From: JANJUO01 sp942492935
GTDB lineage: Bacteria > Bacteroidota > Ignavibacteria > Kapaibacteriales > UBA2268
Assembly (NCBI GenBank): GCA_942492935.1
Contig: OW818654.1
Location: 1,550,001 to 1,614,000 of the forward strand
DNA length: 64,000 nucleotides
Direction: 5' to 3'
Positions within the stretch are counted from its first letter, which is position 1, and each line of letters begins with the position of its first letter. Positions 29,798 to 38,722 of the stretch are shown piece by piece. The translations under genes and the position numbers were made by a program. The notes beneath the pieces were generated by a model. It saw only the letters and a program-made list of their open reading frames with translations. It did no database searches and was not told the DNA's origin.

Positions 29798-31296
29798 TAA
29801 TGGCACTAAGATAACTATTATATCATCTATATTTTCTATATTTACCACACTTAGTCTTTCTTGGGTATTGCCTTCCTGGTCTCTTTGGAATAATATGTTT
29901 AAGAATCTCTTCATTCAATCTTTTTTGGGCGTCCTGTGGAGATTTTGTTGTATACTCTACCAAGTTTGTCAGTAAATACAGGTTTATCGAGCGTATAGTA
30001 TTTTTCATAGATATCTCTTTCGGGGGAAAAATCACTTTGTGAAGTGATTTCAGATATATAATTTCTTATGAAATTGTATGCAATCAAACCTGATAACAAT
30101 TCTTTTAATGCCATTTCCGGAGTTTTACTTCGTAATATGTTCAACCCAAATATTGTTTTTATTTCCCTTATATTTATCTCAATATCCCAACGTGTGACAT
30201 ACTTTAAGATTATATCTTCTTTGCCAATTGTTTCATCTAATATTGTCGTGTATAAAACTGACATATCATCTTTTGTATTTGGAGTTCTATATTCAATTCT
30301 ACGTAAAATTATATATTCTTCTTTTATATCATAAAGTTTTGCCATCTTTGAACTATTTTTTGCAAGTTTTACTTTTATAATTTCATCTCCGATTCCAATT
30401 TTTTTATTATTTCATAATTTCTATTACGTTTTCAGAGACTATTATATCAGCATTTCTATTTTTCAAAGTACAAATATTGCAAAACAATTATATAAATCAT
30501 CGGCTAAAAGTAAACTGCCCTTTTCCAGATTGTTAATCATTTCTGCAAAATATTCTAATTCGCTTTTCGCATCACTTCCTAATCTAAAATCAGTGATTAG
30601 TCCTGTTCCTTGCTGAATAATGATGCTTAATAGCCCACGAGGATAGCCAGCTTCTTTTGATTTTTTGTAAACAGCATTTATGCTGTCTGTATCTTGCATT
30701 TGAAGAAATGTGCCATCTGTAATATATGCAGGCCGACCAAAAAATATTTGTTTGTTATTTGTGGTTGATTTACTTGAGTATTCAAATACTTCTTTTACGT
30801 AAGATAATTTTAAACGGTTACGTGCCTGTGAAAATGCCGACGTATTGCTTGATATACTTTTTTGCTTGCTTTTAGCTGCAGATGTAAAATACTTTCGCGG
30901 ACGACCTGAACTCCGTTTTTCTGTTAATGCTGATTCCATTGATGTTTTCTCAAATTCTGTTATACGTTTTATATTTTCCTCATGTATCTGTGAAAAGATA
31001 TTTACAGAATTTTGAAGACTTTTATCTGTTTGAGTTGAAGTACTTATCATTGTAAGCAAAGTATCGCATTGGTTAAATACACGATCCCTGAATTTGGTGT
31101 CATTACTATCTTCACCTACTACTATTGACTTAACAGATTTATAAAACAATGGAAGTAAATTTGTGCTTAACTCTTCTTTGAGTTGAGCGGATAATTTCAT
31201 TGATATGTTGTTTGTCATTTCTTATGCCATATTTGTAATTTATACTCATACAAATTTAGCAATATTTTTTATATTATCCTAATCTTAGTGCCATTA
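29798..31296 (-). mobile_element. IS4-family insertion sequence, 1,499 bp, decayed
   Basis: The ends are 15-bp inverted repeats: TAATGGCACTAAGAT at 29,798-29,812 and its complement at 31,282-31,296. They are bracketed by the 10-bp direct duplication AATTGAAGAG. Inside, on the minus strand, a DDE transposase is split among at least three frames. Intact ends and duplication with a broken gene mean a relatively recent arrival that can no longer transpose by itself. It landed inside copy 1 of the 325-bp repeat that flanks the toxin-antitoxin pair. Confidence 0.85.
29823..31218 (-). pseudogene. IS4-family transposase, frameshifted
   Basis: The N-terminal 251 residues (30,463-31,218) contain the first catalytic Asp in ITDGTFLQMQD and the second in LLLADDLYNCF. 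The frame then breaks near 30,478; a short frame encodes LKNRNADIIVSENVIEIM, and another break near 30,408 leads to 29,911-30,345. That part holds the YREK signature: Y-x2-R-W-x-IEINIREIK with the catalytic Glu and the later Lys. A third break near 29,950 leads to the basic end (RPGRQYPRKTKCGKYRKYR) stopping at 29,823. Three frameshifts inactivate it. Confidence 0.8.
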
Positions 31297-31306
31297 AATT
31301 GAAGAG
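31297..31306. repeat. Target-site duplication, right
   Basis: AATTGAAGAG, identical to 29,788-29,797, directly outside the right inverted repeat. Removing the IS and one copy restores the sequence seen in the second repeat copy at 32,342 (with two base differences). Confidence 0.85.
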
Positions 31307-31361
31307 GGGATGTAGGAGTGTGGTTTTTAATAAAATCAATTAAACTTTCAGGAGTTTTGAA

Positions 31362-31537
31362 ATCACGTAGTGATTTAATTATGGTAACTAATCGCAAATA
31401 TATTTTTTAAAATATCACATAGTGATTAAATTATTGTAACTCATGATATTACAATAAGATACTAAATAATTTAATCATTACATGATAACCCATCAAACAG
31501 CAATCCACTTGTTACCATAATTTAATCACTACGTGAT
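31362..31537. repeat. Nested palindromic MITE-like unit, copy 1
   Basis: Outer arms of about 27 bp are inverted: the left begins ATCACGTAGTGATTTAATT and continues ATGGTAAC; the right is its near-perfect complement. An inner pair (TATCACATAGTGATTAAATT and complement) is nested inside. The unit can form one long imperfect hairpin. Related copies lie at 32,408-32,583 and 47,341-47,519. Confidence 0.75.
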
Positions 31538-31765
31538 AAATTCAAAACATGTTGAAAAAAAATTTATCATTTTCCACTCAAAATAAACATACCAGTTTCA
31601 AACCTTCGGAAGGTTTATAAATTATAACTTTAATGCTCTTACTCTGACTTCTAAGAGTTATTTTTTAATTCATCATAACTTTTGTAATAAATTATTTGAG
31701 ATTACGTTTTATATAAAAGTGGGTGATTTGAAAGATTGATTATTGAAATTTGGGATTAAATTGAA

Positions 31766-31999
31766 ATGAATATACAAACAGAAAAACTTGGATTAATTGA
31801 ATGGATAATTTCATTGAATGACTTAACTGTAATTGAAAAAATTAAAAATATTCATGACGATTATTCAAAATCTGTTGATTGGTGGAATGAAATATCAATT
31901 GATGATAAGGAATCTATTGTAAGAGGTTTAGCAGATATTTCAAATAATAAAGTTCATAACCACGAAACTGTTAGAAAAGTTTATGAAAAATACTTATAA
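31766..31999 (+). CDS. Antitoxin of a ParE/RelE-type module, 77 aa
   Basis: ATG at 31,766, stop overlapping the toxin start (31,983) by 17 bases, as is usual for such pairs. The protein has an N-terminal helix (TEKLGLIEWIISLNDLTVIEKIKNI) of the kind found in Bacteroidota RelB-like antitoxins and a C-terminal toxin-binding tail (NNKVHNHETVRKVYEKYL). It should neutralise the toxin and autoregulate the operon. The flanking 325-bp repeats set the pair apart as a unit. Confidence 0.75.
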   Translation: MNIQTEKLGLIEWIISLNDLTVIEKIKNIHDDYSKSVDWWNEISIDDKESIVRGLADISNNKVHNHETVRKVYEKYL

Positions 32000-32288
32000 G
32001 TTGATTTGGACTGATGAAGCATTAAACGGTTTAGTGGGAATTATTAGATACTTAGAAAAAAATTTCTCTGTAAAAGTTGTCAAGAAATTTGTAGAAAAGT
32101 TTGAGAAACAATTAGAAATCATTTCGAGCAATCCGGAAATATTTTCAAATTCACCTAAACTAAAAAATGTCAGACGGTCAATAGTTGCCAATCTTACTTC
32201 AATTTATTATCTAATTGATGGCGATGTAATTTATTTGTTATCAATTCGCGATAATAGGATGAATCCAGATAAAATTAAATTAGATTAG
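31983..32288 (+). CDS. RelE/ParE superfamily toxin, 101 aa
   Basis: The fold is typical: N-terminal strand YKLIWTDEALNGL, helix (IIRYLEKNFSVKVVKKFVEKF), then IISSNPEIFSNSPKLKNVRRSIVANLTSIYYLIDG and a final strand VIYLLSIRDNRMNPDKI. The R-x8-strand plus IRDNRMNP end is the RelE/ParE C-terminal motif; the NP/HP-rich linker resembles ParE. It would inhibit gyrase or cleave mRNA; which one cannot be decided. Translationally coupled to the antitoxin. Confidence 0.85.
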   Translation: MKNTYKLIWTDEALNGLVGIIRYLEKNFSVKVVKKFVEKFEKQLEIISSNPEIFSNSPKLKNVRRSIVANLTSIYYLIDGDVIYLLSIRDNRMNPDKIKLD

Positions 32289-32341
32289 TTAATTAATTCA
32301 ATTAAAATTTATAAATAAAAATTTCATAATTTTGTATTGAC

Positions 32342-32666
32342 AATTGATGATGGGATGTAGGAGTGTGGTATTTTAATAAAATCAATTAAACTTTCAAGAG
32401 TTTTGAAATCACGTAGTGATTTAATTATGGTAACTAATCGCAAATATATTTTTTAAAATATCACATAGTGATTAAATTATTGTAACTCATGATATTACAA
32501 TAAGTTACTAAATAATTTAATCATTACGTGATAACCCATCAAACAGCAATCCACTTGTTACCATAATTTAATCACTACGTGATAAATTCAAAACATGTTG
32601 GAAAAAAATTTATCATTTTCCATTCAAAATAAACATACCAGTTTCAAACCTTCGGAAGGTTCATAA
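32342..32666. repeat. 325-bp direct repeat R2, right of the toxin-antitoxin pair
   Basis: Near-identical to R1 (31,297-31,620) in the same orientation, beginning AATTGATGATGGGATGTAGG and ending with the AACCTTCGGAAGGTT dyad. Recombination between R1 and R2 would delete the toxin-antitoxin genes. Confidence 0.85.
32408..32583. repeat. Nested palindromic MITE-like unit, copy 2
   Basis: Same 176-bp structure as 31,362-31,537, with outer and inner inverted arms; a few single-base differences, one of which restores the ACGTGAT sequence in the inner right arm. Confidence 0.75.
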
Positions 32667-32777
32667 TTTTTACTTCACTAATTTTTTTGATTTGATTCTG
32701 TTGGATTTTATGAGTAAGTTTGCCGTTATTGTAGTTATGAAAATTTTGTGGTCCTATTCAAAGTAATTGGAGATAGA

Positions 32778-33494
32778 ATGGTTTTTTTTTCAAAAAATAA
32801 TTTGGCAGTAAGGTTAATAAAAATCTTTGGTTTATTGATAATAATGGCGTTAGTATGTTCAATAACCTTCAAGTTTCAGTTTTTTAATTCAATAACTATT
32901 GAAGATTTAAAATTTTTCAGTGAATATTACGAAAATGAAACTCAAACTTTAAACAACTATCATTTTTATTTAATTGTAACATCTTCATTTTTATCATTAT
33001 TAAATTATGTTTTTTTTATAATTTTTATTATTTGGATGAGAAATTCCTACCGAAATCTTAGATTAGCACATGAAAATATGATTTATACTGAAAATTGGAC
33101 AATTTGGCTTTGGATATTTCCAATTTTGAATTTAATACGACCTTATCAATTGATAAAAGAAATGTACATTAAAGTAAATTATAGAATTTATGAAGATAAC
33201 AATGAAGAATCAATTAATTATAAGTTGAAAATATTATTGACTTGGTGGATTTTACTCTTAATTTATCAAACATTTTTATTTGTTTCTGGAGAGATGATTT
33301 TTGACTATTATTTCTATGAAAATGTTTTGCCTGGATTACAATTAGGAATTGCCTCTGATGTTGTTGGAATTATAGCATTGACACTCTCAATAAAAGTTGT
33401 TCAAAATTACTATAACTTAGAACAAGAATTAATGAGAAAATTGTTAGCTGAATCACAAAAAGTATATCAAATTGATGATACTATTACAAATTAG
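32778..33494 (+). CDS. DUF4328-type membrane protein, 238 aa
   Basis: I chose ATG at 32,778; a GTG at 32,748 extends it by ten residues. Hydrophobic spans lie near residues 10-32, 65-90, 110-130, 155-175 and 195-215. The central segment (RNLRLAHENMIYTENWTIWLWIFPILNLIRPYQLIKEMY) has the WI.P..N...P...I.E.Y pattern of DUF4328 proteins. Function of the family is unknown. The C-terminus is a cytosolic helix. It stands alone between the repeats and a secreted protein gene. Confidence 0.7.
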   Translation: MVFFSKNNLAVRLIKIFGLLIIMALVCSITFKFQFFNSITIEDLKFFSEYYENETQTLNNYHFYLIVTSSFLSLLNYVFFIIFIIWMRNSYRNLRLAHENMIYTENWTIWLWIFPILNLIRPYQLIKEMYIKVNYRIYEDNNEESINYKLKILLTWWILLLIYQTFLFVSGEMIFDYYFYENVLPGLQLGIASDVVGIIALTLSIKVVQNYYNLEQELMRKLLAESQKVYQIDDTITN

Positions 33495-33696
33495 TGAAAA
33501 GTAATATGGAATTCAAAACCTCCATATCGTTTATTTTTTCTACTTTACTAATTTTTTGTATTTGATTCTTTTTGGTTTTATGAGTAAGTTTGCAGTGATG
33601 TTTTTGAGAAAATTATTTTTGCAAATTTCTCTGTATTTTGGAAAATGACATATCCAATTATATTTTTTTTATTGCAAACAATTTATAGTTTTTATT

Positions 33697-34644
33697 ATGA
33701 TAAAATGCTGTTTCATTATTGTATTAATTTTATTATTCCATAGTTTTATTTTTGGTCAAATTGAACATAAAAGCAAAATCAATTGGATTGAATATGAATC
33801 TCAAGTTTCAGACTCTTTGAAGATTGAATATTTGAAATTGATGAAAAGCAATCAATATGTAAATACTGAATATATTTGGAAAAAACAATTCTTTGACAAA
33901 CAAGAAAATTATGACCATTTTTTTCAATCTGAAGTAAAGAAATTTCATTTGATTGATATAAATAATGATTCTTTATTAGATGTCATCTATGAAGGTAGAA
34001 TGCCAGTTGGAATTGAACAAAATGATATTGTAATGTTTATCAGAAGCAATGATAGTTTGGAAATTGTTTTGAAAATAATGGGTATTTTTGAAAAAATCCT
34101 TATAAATAATAATAGACTTGATTCTATGGTTATTGTAGTTGAACCTTGCTGTGCTGGATTTAGTTATAAGAGAAGTTGGTATAGTTTTACAAAACTCCAT
34201 AATTCAAAATTGTGTAAATCAGACATTTTAACAGAAAATAATGATGGTTATTATGGATATGCAGAATATTTCAATGAATTTTTACCTTGTTATTTGAATG
34301 AACAAGAGATGTATGGTTACTTTTATGATGACAATAAACCCAAAGATCAACAAAGAATTTCTTTTATTGCATTGAAAAATTTCTATTTAACATTTGCTCC
34401 TGAAGAATTATCTAACGTGGATATAGATGAACAAGCAGATATTTCGTATTTATTTGAAGGTAATAATCAAATTGGATTATTTAAAAAAGGCGCTAATGTT
34501 TTTGTAATTGCTACCAAAACTGGAGAAAACGGCATGAAGTACGCTTTAGTACGAATAAATAATAACGATAAAATCAAGAGTATTTTTGGAAAATCGGAAT
34601 TGTTTATTTATGGCTGGACAGAAATTTCAAATTTAATAAATTAA
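33697..34644 (+). CDS. Secreted hypothetical protein, 315 aa
   Basis: Signal peptide at 1-20 (MIKCCFIIVLILLFHSFIFG). The mature part has an FG-GAP-like calcium loop pattern (FHLIDINNDSLLDVIYEGR, about 88-106), a Cys pair (VEPCCAG), and a C-terminal beta segment. No sorting domain is seen. Similar lone secreted proteins of unknown function are common in Bacteroidota. A promoter may lie in the 200-bp gap upstream. Confidence 0.65.
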   Translation: MIKCCFIIVLILLFHSFIFGQIEHKSKINWIEYESQVSDSLKIEYLKLMKSNQYVNTEYIWKKQFFDKQENYDHFFQSEVKKFHLIDINNDSLLDVIYEGRMPVGIEQNDIVMFIRSNDSLEIVLKIMGIFEKILINNNRLDSMVIVVEPCCAGFSYKRSWYSFTKLHNSKLCKSDILTENNDGYYGYAEYFNEFLPCYLNEQEMYGYFYDDNKPKDQQRISFIALKNFYLTFAPEELSNVDIDEQADISYLFEGNNQIGLFKKGANVFVIATKTGENGMKYALVRINNNDKIKSIFGKSELFIYGWTEISNLIN

Positions 34645-34719
34645 TATAGATTAAGTGTAAAAAACATAATATTCTAATTAAATCGTATTAGTAATTTTAA
34701 ATCAATAAATAAATGATAG

Positions 34720-34941
34720 ATGAAATATGGAAGCTTAATTAACATAAAACTCAGAAAAAGCGTTATCGTAAATGCAAAGCAATACGCCAAAAACCACAGT
34801 ATCAGTCTTTCTAAAATGATTGAATCATTTTTTGAATCTATTACAATACAAAAAGTGGGAAATAAAGAAATATCTCCTTTGGTTGAAAGTCTTAGTGGTG
34901 TAATAAAACTTGATAATGATGTAGATTTAAAAAATGAATAA
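34720..34941 (+). CDS. Ribbon-helix-helix-like putative antitoxin (DUF6364-type), 73 aa
   Basis: N-terminal strand INIKLRKSVIVNAKQYAKNHSISLSKMIESFF fits a ribbon-helix-helix DNA-binding fold, as in DUF6364 antitoxins. The C-terminal part (ISPLVESLSGVIK) resembles their toxin-binding tail, which normally contacts a PIN-domain toxin encoded next. Here the next gene is a 49-aa protein without PIN motifs, so the toxin may be lost or the pair may be a different type. The stop overlaps the next start by eight bases. Confidence 0.65.
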   Translation: MKYGSLINIKLRKSVIVNAKQYAKNHSISLSKMIESFFESITIQKVGNKEISPLVESLSGVIKLDNDVDLKNE

Positions 34942-35083
34942 AGATACTAAAAATGAAAAAGACTTCGACACAGTCAAATTCTTTAGAGAAGTAAAAGAAA
35001 AAATTGCAAAAGAAACTCAAGAAATGTCATTTTCTGAATTTAAAGAATTTCTTAACAAAAGAAAATTGAAACTTGTAAAATAA
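34934..35083 (+). CDS. Small charged protein, 49 aa, partner of the RHH gene
   Basis: ATG at 34,934 overlaps the RHH stop (ATGAATAA). The product is a helical, strongly charged peptide (KFFREVKEKIAKETQEMS, then FSEFKEFLNKRKLKLVK). It looks like a complete small protein, not a PIN remnant; I know it neither as a toxin nor as an antitoxin. Confidence 0.5.
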   Translation: MNKDTKNEKDFDTVKFFREVKEKIAKETQEMSFSEFKEFLNKRKLKLVK

Positions 35084-35106
35084 TGTTCAAAACTACACAA
35101 AAACAC

Positions 35107-35132
35107 CCTTCCGAAACTATTGCTTCGGAAGG
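35107..35132. terminator. Hairpin between convergent genes
   Basis: CCTTCCGAA pairs with TTCGGAAGG around an 8-base loop between the 49-aa gene (+) and ettA (-). It belongs to the TTCCGAA family of dyads seen at 29,669, 31,608, 32,648, 37,097 and 47,667, and probably ends both transcripts. Confidence 0.6.
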
Positions 35133-35141
35133 TTCATATTT

Positions 35142-36818
35142 CTACTTTACTAATTTTTTGTATTTTATTTTGTGTGGACCTGTATCGCCTAATCTTTTCT
35201 TTTTATTTTCTTCGTATTCCGAATATGTTCCTTCAAAGAAATAAACTTGGGAATCACCCTCAAAAGCAAGTATATGTGTAGCAATTCTATCTAAGAACCA
35301 TCTATCATGGGAGATTACAACTGCACATCCTGCAAAACCTTCAAGACCTTCTTCCAATGCTCTCAATGTATTTACATCAATATCATTTGTCGGCTCATCA
35401 AGTAAAATAACATTTCCCTCTTGTTTTAATGCAATTGCTAAATGTAATCGGTTTCTTTCACCACCTGATAGAAAACCACAGAATTTCTGTTGGTCAGCCC
35501 CAGTAAAATTAAATTTAGCCACATAAGCTCTTGAATTAACTGTCCTATTGCCAAGAATCATCGTATCTGTACCACCTGTAATTTGCTCAAATACAGTTTT
35601 TTCAGGGTCAATTTCGGAGTGTGATTGGTCCACATAAGAAAGTCGAACAGTATCTCCTACAGTAAAATCTCCAGCATCAGGTTTTTCTAAGCCCATAATC
35701 AACTTAAATAAAGTTGTTTTACCAGCACCATTCGGACCAATTACACCAACAATTCCATTCGGAGGTAGTGAGAATGAAAGATTATCAATAAGGAATTTGT
35801 CATCATAAGATTTAGAAATTTGATTAGCTTCTATAACAGTATTTCCTAAACGAGGTCCATTTGGAATGAACAACTCTAATTTTTCTTCTCTGTCTTTAAC
35901 ATCTTCGGATAACATTCTTTCATAAGCAGAAAGTCTGGCTTTAGATTTAGTTTGTTTAGCTTTGGGACTCATTCTAACCCATTCAAGTTCTCTATCTAAA
36001 GTTTTCTTTCTTTTGTCATTTGTCTTTCCTTCTTCTTCAAGTCGTTTAGATTTTTGTTCTAACCATGAAGAATAATTTCCTTTCCAAGGAATTCCTTCGC
36101 CACGGTCTAATTCAAGTATCCATCCAGCAACATTATCAAGGAAATATCTATCGTGTGTAATTGCAATAACAGTACCATGATATTGATTTAGATGTTCCTC
36201 AAGCCATTGAACAGATTCAGCATCTAAATGGTTTGTAGGTTCATCAAGCAATAAGATATCCGGTTTTTTCAATAGCAATCTGCATAAAGCAACACGTCTT
36301 CTTTCACCACCAGACAGGTTTTTAATTAACATTTCACCATCTGGACAACGTAAAGCATCCATAGCTCTTTCGAGAGTATTATCGAGTTCCCACGCATCAT
36401 ATTTTTCGAGTAAATCAGTGAGTTCGCCTTGTCTGTCAATTACCTTTTGCATTTCATCATCGTCCATCGGCTCGGCAAATTTTGCCCCAACTTCATCATA
36501 TTCTTTCAACAAGTCCACAATTTCTTGTACACCTTGTTGAACAATTTCCTTAACAGTTGCATTTTCGTCAAGTTGTGGGTCTTGTGATAAATGCCCTACA
36601 GTATATCCGGGTGAAAATACAACTTCACCGTTATAAGATTGATCTAATCCCGCAATGATTTTCAGCAAAGTAGATTTACCTGAGCCGTTTAAACCGATAA
36701 TACCAATTTTCGCACCATAAAAGAAAGATAAATATATATCTTTCAGAACTTGTTTATTTGGTGGAAAAATCTTACTTACCCCAATCATCGAAAAAATTAT
36801 TTTTTTATCGTCAGCCAT
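35142..36818 (-). CDS. ettA: Energy-dependent translational throttle protein EttA (ABC-F), 558 aa
   Basis: Two tandem ABC ATPase domains without membrane spans. Domain 1 has Walker A GLNGSGKST (42-50), signature LSGGERRRVALCR and Walker B LLLDEPTNHLDAESV. Domain 2 has GPNGAGKTT, LSGGERNRLHLA and LLDEPTNDIDVNTL. Between them lies the P-site tRNA interaction linker (KTNDKRKKTLDRELEWVRMSPKAKQTKSKARL), the feature that separates EttA from other ABC-F proteins. It binds the ribosomal E site and gates the first peptide bond according to ATP/ADP. Length (about 555) is standard. Confidence 0.95.
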   Translation of the reverse strand: MADDKKIIFSMIGVSKIFPPNKQVLKDIYLSFFYGAKIGIIGLNGSGKSTLLKIIAGLDQSYNGEVVFSPGYTVGHLSQDPQLDENATVKEIVQQGVQEIVDLLKEYDEVGAKFAEPMDDDEMQKVIDRQGELTDLLEKYDAWELDNTLERAMDALRCPDGEMLIKNLSGGERRRVALCRLLLKKPDILLLDEPTNHLDAESVQWLEEHLNQYHGTVIAITHDRYFLDNVAGWILELDRGEGIPWKGNYSSWLEQKSKRLEEEGKTNDKRKKTLDRELEWVRMSPKAKQTKSKARLSAYERMLSEDVKDREEKLELFIPNGPRLGNTVIEANQISKSYDDKFLIDNLSFSLPPNGIVGVIGPNGAGKTTLFKLIMGLEKPDAGDFTVGDTVRLSYVDQSHSEIDPEKTVFEQITGGTDTMILGNRTVNSRAYVAKFNFTGADQQKFCGFLSGGERNRLHLAIALKQEGNVILLDEPTNDIDVNTLRALEEGLEGFAGCAVVISHDRWFLDRIATHILAFEGDSQVYFFEGTYSEYEENKKKRLGDTGPHKIKYKKLVK

Positions 36819-37350
36819 TTTTTGATTTCTTTAAAATTATGGAAAAATAACAATTACAAAATTAACTAAATTTGATATTAGTCAATAATATTATTTTCTA
36901 TTTGTAAAAAATTTTCTGACAACTTCACTTGTAAATTTATGATAAAAAAAAAATGTTAAAAAAATTCTTGTAAATTACTCACGGGATTGTGTATGTAATG
37001 ATTTTTTCATCTGTGTATGCAATTAGGCATCAATATCAATTCTACAAGCAAATTCAAAATAACAAAATTCTACTCTTATCAAACTTGTCAATTAACCTTC
37101 CGAAGGTTCAAAACTTCGGAAGGTTGTTAACAAAGTTAGTTTTTGTTTGCACGTGATTCTTTCATTTTGGGACTGAGTTGTTACATAGATTGTTAAACTG
37201 AAGAAATATATAATTACCAAAATACATTTATTTTGAATTTTAATATTTTGTATTTTGAAATTTAGAATTATTCGTTAATTTTGAATTGTTAGAAGTATGA
37301 AAAATTTAGAATACTTTTGATTATGTTCAACAAATTTTATTGAGTATAAA
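36819..37350. other. Intergenic region with dispersed repeat
   Basis: Apart from A/T-rich DNA and probable divergent promoters for ettA (-) and the 403-aa gene (+), it contains a block at about 37,089-37,178 nearly identical to 47,659-47,748: a CCTTCCGAAGG/CCTTCGGAAGG double dyad followed by GTTAACAAAGTTAG. No gene is seen. Confidence 0.6.
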
Positions 37351-38562
37351 TTGAATAAGCTATTTGAAGACCTTGAAACTATTAAAGAAGAAAAATCTTT
37401 AAAAATAACAGCCAAAACCAAACAGAAATTATCAAAAAAACAACTAATGTTTAATCAATATACTACAAGAATAGAAAATCTCAGGAAAGAAATAATAATT
37501 GAAGAAGAGAAATTAAATAGACTTCTAAATTATTATCATAAAAAAATTGAACCTTGCTATAAAGAATTAGGTGAAGCAAGAATTAGAATAGCTCAAACTC
37601 TTGCAGTTAAAACACAAGTAATGAAATTTACGAAAAAACAAATTGACGAAATTGCTGATGCGATTTCTCAGCTTTGCTTAGATGCATTTGATGTTATTGA
37701 ACCATTACCAGAATATATTATGTTGTTTGATAACTGGTCAAGTTATTCTTATGATGAATTTTTACATGCCCAAGAACATGTAGCAATGTCAATGATGAAT
37801 GATTTTATTAAGCAAACCACAGGACAAGACGTAGATTTTAAAGAATTTAAAGATAGTCCCGAGAAATTCAAAGAATTTGAAGAAACTTTAAGAAAATTAG
37901 AAGAAGAAGAAGCAGAGGAATTGACTAATGCTAAAAGTAAGAAAAAGAATAAAAAGCAGATAGAAATTGAAATGAAACAAAAACAAGAAGAAATGATAAA
38001 AGATAGAAGTTTAAGGTCAATATATATTGGTTTAGCCAAAGTTCTTCACCCTGATACAGAATTAGATATTGAGTTAAAATTAGAAAAAGAAGAGCTTATG
38101 AAAAAAGTTACAACCGCTTATAATAATAAAGAATTATCTACATTGTTAAAATTAGAATTAGAATGGGTAGCAAAAGAAAGCGACCATCTTGATAAAATGA
38201 CTGAAGAAAAATTAGATATTTATTTATCATTTTTAAAGGAACAAGTAAAAGAACTTGATAATGAAAAAAAATCATTACGTGAACATCCGAGGTATTCTTC
38301 CATTGAAAAAGTAGCTTCTTTAAATGAAAAGACTGCATTGAGAAATTTAAATAGGGACTATAATTTAATTAAAAATTCTCAAAAGGATTTTTTGGAGTTA
38401 GAAAAAGAATTAAAATTTGCAAGTTCAAAAAAAGTCGTATTGAATTTCGTAAAGGACTATTTGATGCTTCAAAAAGCAAAGGAATTTGAATCATTGTTAG
38501 GTAGTTTAAGTGGAATGATGGATGATGATGAGGAATTTGATTTCTTTTCAGTATTCAAGTAA
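37351..38562 (+). CDS. Coiled-coil protein with J-domain-like HPD segment, 403 aa
   Basis: No ATG exists between the upstream in-frame stop (37,318) and residue 33, so a TTG at 37,351 is the likely start. Residues 10-90 are coiled coil. Acidic helices and a Lys-rich stretch (KSKKKNKKQIEIEMKQKQEE) precede RSIYIGLAKVLHPDTELD (about 224-241), which resembles the HPD loop of a J-domain. The C-terminal 150 residues are again helical. It may be a DnaK co-chaperone; the helices around HPD match only partly. It is not linked to phage genes. Confidence 0.6.
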   Translation: MNKLFEDLETIKEEKSLKITAKTKQKLSKKQLMFNQYTTRIENLRKEIIIEEEKLNRLLNYYHKKIEPCYKELGEARIRIAQTLAVKTQVMKFTKKQIDEIADAISQLCLDAFDVIEPLPEYIMLFDNWSSYSYDEFLHAQEHVAMSMMNDFIKQTTGQDVDFKEFKDSPEKFKEFEETLRKLEEEEAEELTNAKSKKKNKKQIEIEMKQKQEEMIKDRSLRSIYIGLAKVLHPDTELDIELKLEKEELMKKVTTAYNNKELSTLLKLELEWVAKESDHLDKMTEEKLDIYLSFLKEQVKELDNEKKSLREHPRYSSIEKVASLNEKTALRNLNRDYNLIKNSQKDFLELEKELKFASSKKVVLNFVKDYLMLQKAKEFESLLGSLSGMMDDDEEFDFFSVFK

Positions 38563-38722
38563 TAAATTTGAAAAATACTCCAAATCATAAGATAATGTTT
38601 GAGTAAATACTTAACACTTTATGATAATAAATTAATCGTAAATTAATTTACTATTTAATGAATATATTATATTTTTGTATAAGTAATAATTTTTATTTAT
38701 TTATTTATTTTATGGGTATTTT

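Larger units (their letters stand above)
31297..31620. repeat. 325-bp direct repeat R1, left of the toxin-antitoxin pair
   Basis: About 97 percent identical by eye to 32,342-32,666. Homology also continues to the left of the IS (TTTCATAATTTTGTA before both copies), showing the IS split this copy. It contains a nested palindromic unit (31,362-31,537) and a terminal AACCTTCGGAAGGTT dyad. Confidence 0.85.

Noticed and set aside
30068..30334. An 88-codon plus-strand frame inside the IS.
   Set aside because: It is antisense to the transposase C-terminal segment with its YREK motif, which is the real coding strand.
31983..32288. The toxin-antitoxin pair as part of the provirus.
   Set aside because: It lies beyond dnaA, has its own flanking repeats and shares no codon or operon link with the phage genes.
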